Shown in pieces: positions 1 to 5,053 of a stretch of DNA of 7,989 nt. A program made the position numbers and the translations under genes. Origin of the DNA: Bog-159 sp035602155 (GTDB taxonomy: Bacteria > Acidobacteriota > Terriglobia > Bryobacterales > Bryobacteraceae); the NCBI GenBank assembly GCA_035602155.1, contig DATNMW010000067.1:1-7989 (forward strand), in the 5' to 3' direction. The first letter of the stretch is position 1. Each line of letters begins with the position of its first letter. The notes under the pieces were generated by a model. The model did not search any database. It was not told the origin of the DNA and was given only the letters and a program-made list of their open reading frames with translations.

Positions 1-64
1 TCTATAGCAGTTTCTAAATCTCCCAGCCTGCAAATTACCTCGCTCAGGTGCGACAACCGCCGGT

Positions 65-559
65 ATGGTCGAACGGCAATGCCGCTACTGTGAACGATCC
101 TTCCAGCCATCGAAATATCAACCAGGGCAGTTGGTATGCAGCGAACCTGCGTGCCAGCGGCAGCGTCGCGCCGATTATCACCGCCGGAAAGTCGCGGCAG
201 ATCCGGAATACCGCCAGGTATGCCTGGACAGCCCTCAGAAATGGCGGTCCCACAACCCCGATTACTGGCGGCGGTACCGCGAGCAACACCCAGCCGCGGT
301 CGAGCGCAACCGCCAACAGCAGCACGTTCGGGACCAAAAACAGCGGCTGCGCGATCTTGCAAACAACAACTCGGCTTTCGACCTAAAGCACTCCAGTGCA
401 GAGATCTGGCTCCTGGGCGCCGGCCTCCGGAATCTTGCAAACAACAACTCAGTTCCGGCGCAAGTCTGGATTCTGGAAGCACTTCCGCCGCGCAAGCCCC
501 CGGTTTCGGAATCTTGCAAACAACAACGTCCTGGTATCCAGGCGGCTTCTGCCGGATAA
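65..559 (+). CDS. Small zinc-ribbon-like, Arg-rich protein accompanying the IS21 element
   Basis: The 164-residue product has a CxxC plus CxxxxC cysteine pattern (C6, C9, C25, C30) near the N-terminus, consistent with one zinc-binding site. A strongly basic, Arg/Gln-rich stretch (about 31-97) containing many Tyr, Trp and His residues follows and could bind nucleic acid. The C-terminal third contains a protein repeat, LANNNS at 98-103 and again at 124-129, produced by 78-bp DNA repeats; the third DNA copy is read in another frame and gives SCKQQ near the end. The ATG at 65 is the only sensible start for the frame; the ribosome site is weak. The gene ends 13 bp before the istA start and is therefore probably a passenger of the IS. 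It looks intact although the transposase genes are broken. Function unknown; a DNA-binding accessory or regulator of transposition is a guess. Confidence 0.65.
   Translation: MVERQCRYCERSFQPSKYQPGQLVCSEPACQRQRRADYHRRKVAADPEYRQVCLDSPQKWRSHNPDYWRRYREQHPAAVERNRQQQHVRDQKQRLRDLANNNSAFDLKHSSAEIWLLGAGLRNLANNNSVPAQVWILEALPPRKPPVSESCKQQRPGIQAASAG
354..527 (+). repeat. Three direct copies of a 17-bp repeat, 78/79-bp period
   Basis: The sequence ATCTTGCAAACAACAAC occurs without mismatch at 354-370, 432-448 and 511-527. Copies 2 and 3 also share GGA in front, and copies 1 and 2 share TC behind. All three lie just upstream of istA, inside the 3' part of the zinc-ribbon gene. In IS21 relatives repeated subterminal sequences are thought to be transposase-binding sites, so that role is the best inference. 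A weak partial match (CCTGCAAATTAC, 27-38) might be a fourth, degenerate copy. No inverted copy is visible at the right end of the relic, in line with that end being lost. Confidence 0.8.
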
Positions 560-572
560 CAGAGATTGCACC

Positions 573-1423
573 ATGCTCACGACCGATCAGATCAACGACC
601 TGCACCGCCTGTACTGGTCCGAGCGCTGGCCGATCCGCAAGATCGAACGGCACCTGCGCATGGGCTGGCACACCATCAAGAAGTATCTGGAGGCGCCGGC
701 GCAAGGGCCCGCCCAGCGGCAGCGCGAAAGCAAGCTCGATCCTTTCAAAGCCACTATCGCCGAATGGTTGGAAAAGGACCCCACGGCTACAGCGGCCGGT
801 AGTGGAACAGCGGTTGCGGCCGCTGGGCTACAAGGGCGGGCACAGCGTGCTGCGCGCGTATGTACACACCGTTCGTCCGCAGTTGAGACCCAGCCGTGCC
901 TTTCTGCGCATGGAGCCGCCGCCCGGCGAACGCTTCGAAGTCGATTGGGGACACTTCGGCGTACTGGACTGCGCCCCAGCGATAAACGCAAGCTCTACGC
1001 TTTCGCCCTGGTGGAAGCGCACAGCCGCATGCTGTACCTGGAGTTCACCCACAGCCAGAGTTTCGAAACTTTCGTCCGCTGTCACGTGCATGCGTTCACG
1101 GCGTTGGGCGGCGTGGCGCGCGAAATCGCCTATGACAATCTGGCCACCGCCGTTGCCGAACACGACGGGCGCCTGGTCCGTTTCCTCCCGCGCTTTCTGG
1201 CTTTCGCCCGCGAGTACGGCTTTGATCCGAAAGCTTGCAATGTGGCGGCGGGGTGGGAAAAAGGAAAAGTGGAGCGCGCCATCGGCTATGCGCGGCAGAA
1301 CTTCTGGCCCCTCCGGGAGTTCGCCGATCTGCACGATGTAATCCGCCAAGCGCGGCAGTGGCTCTCCGAAATCGCCAACCAGCGGAAGCACCGGGAAACT
1401 CGCGAGCGCCCCATCGACCGGTT
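573..1423 (+). pseudogene. istA: istA remnant: IS21 transposase, N-terminal and DDE core, frameshifted
   Basis: The reading begins at ATG 573 with MLTTDQINDLHRLYWSERW and an N-terminal helix-turn-helix (RKIERHLRMGWHTIKKYL). Near 790-799 the frame moves by one base (to VVEQRLRPLGYKGGHSVLR) and near 970-982 it moves back (SDKRKLYAFALVEAHSR). These are two compensating single-base indels. The three catalytic acidic residues of the RNase H-like core are all recognisable: Asp in FEVDWGH (codon 943-945), Asp in IAYDN (1134-1136) and Glu in KGKVER (1272-1274). Similarity stops at RPIDRF (about 1423), where the inverted block begins; the following residues up to a TGA at 1473 are foreign. Only 13 bp separate it from the zinc-ribbon gene. 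It cannot encode a working transposase. Confidence 0.92.
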
Positions 1424-1632
1424 TAAGGGTGAAAGGCGTCGATGCTGGGCTGCGCCTGCAGGCGCGAGCATTTGAAGCGGCGGTCGATGGCGCTGTTTGC
1501 GCGCTTCCAGTTCCATGTCGGTGAGCCACTCGCCGCACTGAGGTTGGCGGCGGCTTCAGTCAGAGTCGTCTCCAGTTGGCGGCTCATGGTGGACAGGCTC
1601 AGTTGATTCAGTTTCTCTGCGAGAGGAGTCAT
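1424..1632 (-). pseudogene. istB: istB N-terminal fragment inside the inverted block
   Basis: From an ATG at 1632 the minus strand encodes MTPLAEKLNQLSLSTMSRQL followed by ETTLTEAAANLSAA, the conserved N-terminal region of IstB. A short out-of-frame part (EWLTDMELEARKQR) follows, then back in the first frame come AIDRRFKCSRLQAQPSIDAF and H. Two or more indels have therefore struck this short segment. The fragment ends abruptly at about 1424 where the inversion junction meets plus-strand istA; the remainder of IstB is on the plus strand from about 1863. Confidence 0.88.
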
Positions 1633-1862
1633 CGGGTTCTTTCCGGGTTGCGCAGCCGAAGGGGCGGTTGCGTCTGCCGCGGAGACTGCTGCTGGCGCAG
1701 GATGTTGGCAATGTAATCGGCGTGAGGCGGCGGCCGACAAAGCGATGCGGTACACAGTAGCGGTTACCATCGAACTGCAGGCGGAGGTCTTTGTGCACGA
1801 GAGCTTCGACCGTGTCGCGATTGTCGTACGGGATGACCGGCAAGGGGCGCAGAGTCTCGGCC
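1633..1862 (-). pseudogene. istA: istA C-terminal fragment inside the inverted block
   Basis: Read on the minus strand from about 1862, the frame gives ETLRPLPVIPYDNRDTVEAL, then DLRLQFDGNRYCVPHRFVG and RRLT. This is the part of IstA that follows the DDE core. At about 1720-1724 the sequence jumps, out of frame, to ADYIANILRQQQSPRQTQPP and LRLRNPE, which belong near the IstA C-terminus. About 100 codons between them are missing, judging from usual IstA layout, and the last residues before the istB start are also lost. The piece directly continues the plus-strand fragment that stops at 1423, in opposite orientation, so it is displaced by inversion rather than being a second element. Confidence 0.85.
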
Positions 1863-2135
1863 TTCCTCCATCACAAGAGCCGCCAGCAGGCCAAGCCGCG
1901 CAATCTTGCGTCTGCTCGATCCGTCGTTCCTCCTCGACAAAGACGCCAATCTCGTGTTGATCGGCAATCCCGGTGTGGATAAGACCTTTCTGGCAAAACT
2001 CATCGCCTGGCGCGCCTGTCAGGCCAATCAGCGCGTGCTGTTCACCACCGCCATGGATATGCTCAATCACCTGCTCGCTTCCCAGGTCGATCACTCGCTG
2101 GTCCGTAAGCTGAAAACTTACACCGAGCCCGCCGT
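1863..2135 (+). pseudogene. istB: istB central fragment with altered Walker A motif
   Basis: The plus strand resumes IstB with HHKSRQQAKPR, shifts frame by one extra base at about 1903-1904, and continues RLLDPSFLLDKDANLVLIGN, PGVDKTFLAKLIAWRACQAN and so on to LVRKLKTYTEPA (about 2133). IstB is the AAA+ ATPase that assembles on target DNA and stimulates the IstA transposase. The P-loop reads GNPGVDKT (1963-1986); the family has Gly where Asp is found (codon 1978-1980), which should impair nucleotide binding. Walker B and the whole C-terminal half are missing, replaced by unrelated sequence ending at a TAG at 2173. It joins the inverted N-terminal fragment seen at 1424-1632. Confidence 0.9.
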
Positions 2136-2231
2136 GGCTGGTCGTTCACTTTCGATTCTCGGGAGTCGCTCATAGCGCAGGTAGGCCGCCGCTAAGATGA
2201 CCGCCAGTTCACGAATAATCTCTTCAGGCAC
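2118..2231 (-). CDS. Possible 37-residue protein at the right edge of the IS relic
   Basis: A GTG at 2231, preceded at good distance by AAAGGAGAC, opens a frame reading VPEEIIRELAVILAAAYLRY and ERLPRIESERPATAGSV before a TAA. The first 20 residues would form an amphipathic, Ala/Leu-rich helix. The strong ribosome-binding site favours a true gene start. The last few codons overlap the istB remnant on the other strand, so the natural 3' end has probably been cut off when the elements were joined, and the residual product is likely shortened. I do not recognise a family with certainty. It may equally be a decayed fragment of another mobile unit. Confidence 0.35.
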   Translation of the reverse strand: MPEEIIRELAVILAAAYLRYERLPRIESERPATAGSV

Positions 2232-2690
2232 GTTGTCTCCTTTGCGAAGCCAACGAGGGCGCTATTTTGTGGGGAGAGGAATGGAGCATTGGGAGACCGA
2301 GTGAATGCCGATGTGTCTGGGCGTCCCAGCGACGTCCATCACCCACATCGGTGTCCGCCTCGCGGTGCTTCCGCTGTCTGGTCGTGCGGGAGAAAACCTT
2401 GCGGCATTTTCTCCAACTGTCAATATACGCAGCAAAGTTGGAAAGTGTCCGGCCTGGTACCCCAGGCTGAAAAAAGCTGTCAACAAGCGCAAGCTGTCAA
2501 CTGGAGTGCGGGGAGAATTTCCGGGCGAAACAGCGGAAAAGGCGGGTGGCGCAGCCAGGTTCGGGGATAGCCATTTCAAAACGGAGAAATGTCGCACAAC
2601 GCAAATTGGCGGAAATGTTCGGGTCAGCGACGGCTGCGGGCGGGCCTGATGCTGTCAACCAAAACCTGCCCACGGGTTCGAGGAAGAAGG
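2232..2690. other. Gene-free stretch with many short inverted repeats
   Basis: No reading frame here has a believable start, ribosome site or recognisable product. Visible structure consists of perfect inverted repeats: CCGATGTG 2308-2315 with 2344-2351, enclosing CTGGG 2317-2321 with 2325-2329; GGAGAAAA 2389-2396 with 2407-2414; CCAACT 2413-2418 with 2436-2441; GCCTGG 2452-2457 with 2462-2467; CATTTC 2572-2577 with 2586-2591. GCTGTCAAC occurs three times (2476-2484, 2493-2501, 2651-2659). It may be remains of mobile-element ends or a structured RNA; neither can be decided from one sequence. Confidence 0.5.
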
Positions 2691-2693
2691 CGG

Positions 2694-2767
2694 TGGCTCC
2701 CCGGCATGGATTCGAACCACGATTCACGGCTCCAAAGGCCGCTGTCCTACCATTAGACGACCGGGGA
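2694..2767 (-). tRNA. tRNA-Gln (anticodon UUG)
   Basis: The minus strand folds as a complete cloverleaf. The acceptor stem TCCCCGG pairs with CCGGGGA over all 7 bp. The D arm is GTC/GAC around TAATGGTAG. The anticodon stem is GCGGC/GCCGT with loop CTTTGGA, giving anticodon TTG. The variable loop has 4 nt, and the T stem CGTGG/CCATG encloses the loop TTCGAAT. The discriminator is G and the 3' CCA is encoded in the DNA. A UUG anticodon decodes CAA (and CAG by wobble) as glutamine. It stands alone; its 3' end faces the mobile-element relic. Confidence 0.96.
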
Positions 2768-2791
2768 TTGCTGCAACAGTGCGGTATCTCT

Positions 2792-2820
2792 AGTTTATCC
2801 TCTCCAGCGCGCACCCGCAA
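2792..2820 (-). promoter_or_regulatory. Candidate sigma-70-type promoter of tRNA-Gln
   Basis: On the minus strand TTGCGG (2820-2815) and TAAACT (2797-2792) are separated by 17 bp, matching the -35/-10 layout with 3 and 4 of 6 consensus bases. Transcription would begin about 18 nt before the tRNA 5' end, leaving a short leader for RNase P. The match is modest and based only on spacing and position. Confidence 0.4.
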
Positions 2821-2837
2821 CGGCGCCTTACGCCGGC

Positions 2838-2866
2838 TTTACACGGCCGTCCGCATAGCCTAATAT
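2838..2866 (+). promoter_or_regulatory. Candidate sigma-70-type promoter of the cytochrome/PHM-like gene
   Basis: TTTACA (2838-2843, 5 of 6 consensus bases) is followed after exactly 17 bp by TAATAT (2861-2866, 4 of 6). Start of transcription would be near 2873, leaving a leader of about 20 nt that carries the ribosome site GGAGG at 2885-2889. The overlapping TATAAG (2864-2869) is an alternative -10. Confidence 0.5.
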
Positions 2867-2894
2867 AAGTAAACAGCACACCTTGGAGGTGCGG

Positions 2895-4211
2895 ATGGCT
2901 GCTCGATCGTTCCTGTTGGGTATTGGCGCGTGTTCCTTGGCGGTCGCCGCCACGATTCCCTCTCAACCGACTTTTTATAAAGACGTCCTGCCGGTGATGC
3001 AGAATCGCTGCCAGGAATGCCACAGGCCGGGCGAAGCGGCGCCCATGTCGTTCCTGACCTACAAAGAGGCGCGGCCCTGGGCCAAGGCCATCCGTGAAGC
3101 CGTCATCACCCGCAAAATGCCGCCCTGGCCCGCAGATCCGCACTTCGGCAAGTTCAGCAACGACCGCTCGCTTTCCCGCGAAGAGATCGACACGCTGGTG
3201 GCCTGGGCCGACGGCGGCGCCCGCGAAGGCGATCCCTCCGAAGCCCCCAAGCCCGCCCAATTCGCGGAAGGCTGGGGCATCCACAAGCCCGACGCGGTCT
3301 TCGAGATGCCCAACGAATTCGCCGTGCCGGCTTCGGGGACCATCGATTACCAGTACATCGTCATCCCCTCCGGCTTCAAGGAAGACAAATGGGTGCGGGA
3401 AATCGAAGCCCGTCCGGGCAACAGGCAGGTCGTGCATCACATTATCGCGTTCGTCCGCCCGCCTGGCTCGAAATGGCTGAAAGACGCCCAACCCGGCATA
3501 CCTTTTGTCCAGGTCAAGGAAGAAAACAGGGAAAAGCGGAAGCACAGGCGCGACGACGATGACAGCGGCCCGCCCGAGTTGCTGGTAGGTTTCGCTCCCG
3601 GAATGCCGCCCGGCATCCTGCGCCCCGGCCAAGCCAAGCTGATTAAGGCCGGCTCGGATTTCGTTTTCCAGATGCACTACACCGCCAACGGCAAACCCGG
3701 CACGGATCGTAGCCGCATCGGCTTGGTCTTCGCCAAGGAGCCGCCCCAGGAGCGCGTCTACACCGTAGGCGATTCCAACGACAAGTTCGAGATTCCGCCG
3801 GGCGACGGCAACTTCGAGGTGGAGTCCGATGTCACCCTGCGGGAGCCCGCCAAGCTGGTCAGTCTGATGCCGCACATGCATCTGCGCGGCAAGGATTTCG
3901 TGTACACGGCCTTCTATCCGACCGGCGAATCCGAAGTCCTGTTACGCGTACCGCAATACAGCTTCAGTTGGCAGCTTTTCTACTACCTGACCGACCAGAA
4001 GGTGCTGCCCGCAGGTACCCGCCTGCATTGCGTCGCGCATTTCGATAATTCTCCCAATAACCCCGCTAACCCGGACGCCACCAAAGTGGTGCGCTGGGGC
4101 GATCAAAGTTGGGAGGAGATGATGATCGGCTTTTTCGACGTAGCCATGGCTCCGGACAAGGAACCGATGGACCTGTTCAAGGAGAAGAAGTCCGCCAAGA
4201 GCGGCGATTAG
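2895..4211 (+). CDS. Secreted cytochrome c / copper type II monooxygenase-like (PHM-fold) fusion protein
   Basis: The ATG at 2895 is chosen because GGAGG lies 5 nt before it; a TTG at 2883 is possible but overlaps that site. The 438-residue product starts with a signal peptide (about 1-19, ending AVAA). A one-heme cytochrome c domain follows, with CQECH at 39-43 and a possible axial Met in KMPPW (M75). The rest resembles peptidylglycine alpha-hydroxylating monooxygenase: His pair VVHHI (181-182), QMHY (H261), PHMHLRG (H327, H329) and EEMM (M409 or M410). In order and type these match the two copper sites of that family (His-His-His and His-His-Met). Such enzymes hydroxylate C-H bonds with O2 and a reductant; the heme domain could deliver electrons in place of ascorbate. 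Substrate unknown. The disulfide-forming cysteines of animal enzymes are absent. It converges on the dioxygenase gene, 2 bp away. Confidence 0.85.
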   Translation: MAARSFLLGIGACSLAVAATIPSQPTFYKDVLPVMQNRCQECHRPGEAAPMSFLTYKEARPWAKAIREAVITRKMPPWPADPHFGKFSNDRSLSREEIDTLVAWADGGAREGDPSEAPKPAQFAEGWGIHKPDAVFEMPNEFAVPASGTIDYQYIVIPSGFKEDKWVREIEARPGNRQVVHHIIAFVRPPGSKWLKDAQPGIPFVQVKEENREKRKHRRDDDDSGPPELLVGFAPGMPPGILRPGQAKLIKAGSDFVFQMHYTANGKPGTDRSRIGLVFAKEPPQERVYTVGDSNDKFEIPPGDGNFEVESDVTLREPAKLVSLMPHMHLRGKDFVYTAFYPTGESEVLLRVPQYSFSWQLFYYLTDQKVLPAGTRLHCVAHFDNSPNNPANPDATKVVRWGDQSWEEMMIGFFDVAMAPDKEPMDLFKEKKSAKSGD

Positions 4212-4213
4212 AG

Positions 4214-5014
4214 TTACCGCCGCCCGAATCCGTGAACGGGGGTGGGCGTGGCTTCGGGATCGACAGCCAACGTCACGGTACCCAGGAATCCGTCTGCGTT
4301 CGACCCGCTGCGAAGCCTGCTCAAGCCGGCCATGGATGCTGCGCCGTGCTGCCCGCGAAAAACGTGGTCTTCAGTCTGCAACGTGCGATGCACCTGGAGG
4401 CGCGCGGCATAAGGCGTCAGCTTCGCCACGTCGGCGGTCACTTCTTCCGGAAAGAAAATTTGTCCCGTGTGCGACACGTGGCCGCCCAGATGAACTTTCA
4501 AGTGGATGTGTATGGCACGGCCCAAATACCAGCCCGGATAGATGGTGGCAAATTCAGCGGCGCCGTCCGGGCCGGTTAACTGTACACCTCGCAGGAAGCG
4601 CGTGGCATCGATTTGCCGCCGGCCGAGTGGCGGACCCATGCGCGGCGGTCCGGGTGATGGACCCATGGGCGGCGGGCCTCCTGGTCCGCCGTTCGGGCCG
4701 CCAAAGCCGCCGGAGGTGAAGCCCGAATAGACTCCCGTGGCGTCGCAATGCCAAATGTCCACCGCGGCGTTCGGCAGTGGCGCGCAACGCGCCGCATCCA
4801 CCAGTGCGATCCGCAGCTTCAGCGGCACTCCCGGCTTGTCCTCCGCAATGTCACGACGAAGCCTCTCATCGTCGATGTAGTAAGGGCCTTCTTCCTGCTC
4901 CGGAACCAAAGTACAGGAAGGCGCCGACGGAAAGCCCTTTCCAGAGGCGAGAGCTGCGGCGCCGCCCACTAGAAAACCGCGGCGGGTAATGCGGAAACAT
5001 GGCGCAGGTAACAT
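4214..5014 (-). CDS. Tat-exported intradiol ring-cleavage dioxygenase with Gly/Pro-rich insert
   Basis: This family opens catechol-type rings between the two hydroxyls using non-heme Fe(III) bound by two Tyr and two His. The likely ligands are visible: Tyr96 in GVYSGF, Tyr163 in GWYLGR, and His169 and His171 in HIHLKV. EEGPYY (41-46) and the DIWHCDATG segment before Tyr96 also fit the protocatechuate/catechol dioxygenase fold. The N-terminus carries a twin-arginine signal (RITRRGFLVGG, 8-18), so the folded enzyme is probably exported; extracytoplasmic members exist in this family. Residues about 98-133 form a Gly/Pro/Met-rich insert between the first Tyr ligand and QIDATRFLRG. Length is 266 residues. 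The ATG at 5014 is the only start that keeps the Tat motif, yet no ribosome site precedes it. Substrate cannot be deduced. It is convergent with the cytochrome/PHM-like gene and divergent from the kinase operon. Confidence 0.88.
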   Translation of the reverse strand: MLPAPCFRITRRGFLVGGAAALASGKGFPSAPSCTLVPEQEEGPYYIDDERLRRDIAEDKPGVPLKLRIALVDAARCAPLPNAAVDIWHCDATGVYSGFTSGGFGGPNGGPGGPPPMGPSPGPPRMGPPLGRRQIDATRFLRGVQLTGPDGAAEFATIYPGWYLGRAIHIHLKVHLGGHVSHTGQIFFPEEVTADVAKLTPYAARLQVHRTLQTEDHVFRGQHGAASMAGLSRLRSGSNADGFLGTVTLAVDPEATPTPVHGFGRR

Positions 5015-5019
5015 AACCC

Positions 5020-5049
5020 ATTGTACGAAGCGGCTCCACTATAATTCAA
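5020..5049 (-). promoter_or_regulatory. Candidate promoter of the dioxygenase gene, possibly leaderless
   Basis: On the minus strand TTGAAT (5049-5044) and TACAAT (5025-5020, 5 of 6 consensus bases) are 18 bp apart. The -10 ends only 5 nt before the ATG at 5014, so transcription should begin at or next to the start codon. This agrees with the absence of a ribosome-binding site. It overlaps the opposing promoter of the kinase operon. Confidence 0.45.
5040..5045 (+). promoter_or_regulatory. Consensus -10 element of the kinase operon, possibly leaderless
   Basis: A perfect TATAAT stands 8 nt before the GTG start codon at 5054, so the expected start of transcription (about 5052-5054) nearly coincides with translation start. 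No good -35 hexamer lies 16-18 bp upstream, suggesting dependence on an activator or a weak promoter. AAAGAG directly abuts the GTG and is too close for ordinary ribosome-site spacing. Confidence 0.45.
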
Positions 5050-5053
5050 AGAG

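Larger units (their letters stand above)
65..2140 (+). mobile_element. Decayed, internally rearranged IS21-family insertion sequence
   Basis: IS21 elements encode IstA (DDE transposase) and IstB (AAA+ helper ATPase). All diagnostic parts can be read here, but scrambled. They are the IstA N-terminal helix-turn-helix and DDE core (plus), the IstA C-terminus and IstB N-terminus (minus, inside an inverted block of about 1424-1862), and the IstB central P-loop part (plus). Frameshifts, an internal deletion of roughly 100 IstA codons and loss of the IstB C-terminal half show that it cannot transpose by itself. Three direct repeats at 354-527 resemble the multiple terminal binding sites known in this family. 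I could not identify matching terminal inverted repeats or a target duplication, so both outer borders are approximate: the left border may lie before base 65 and the right one anywhere between 2135 and 2280. Confidence 0.88.

Noticed and set aside
354..527. CRISPR-like spacing of three repeats
   Set aside because: Repeats are only 17 bp with gaps of 61-62 bp, the gaps are coding and similar to one another, and there are no cas genes.
136..1341. Long open frame (401 codons) on the plus strand across the zinc-ribbon and istA region
   Set aside because: Only the part about 799-975 matches IstA (after a frameshift); the rest is out-of-frame translation of the zinc-ribbon gene and istA with no protein-like features.
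828..1538. 236-codon minus-strand frame
   Set aside because: It is the reverse of the istA core; recognisable IstA motifs on the other strand explain this sequence.
2452..2475. Hairpin GCCTGG/CCAGGC followed by an A-run, considered as terminator
   Set aside because: A plus-strand terminator needs a T-run after the stem; on the minus strand the T-run would precede the stem. No gene ends here.
2262..2597. 111-codon minus-strand frame in the gene-free region
   Set aside because: No ribosome site, Ser/Pro/Arg-rich composition typical of non-coding GC-rich DNA, and it runs across the inverted repeats.
2895..2933. Lipoprotein signal (IGAC) at the start of the cytochrome/PHM-like protein
   Set aside because: Gly at -2 fits a lipobox poorly, and the hydrophobic stretch continues past the Cys to AVAA, which suits ordinary signal peptidase better.
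2790..3881. 363-codon minus-strand frame
   Set aside because: Antisense to the well-supported cytochrome/PHM-like gene; it is kept open by GC-rich codon bias.
4205..4250. Bidirectional terminator between the convergent genes
   Set aside because: Only a weak CCCG/CGGG pairing can be drawn, inside the dioxygenase coding end, with no T-run on either side.
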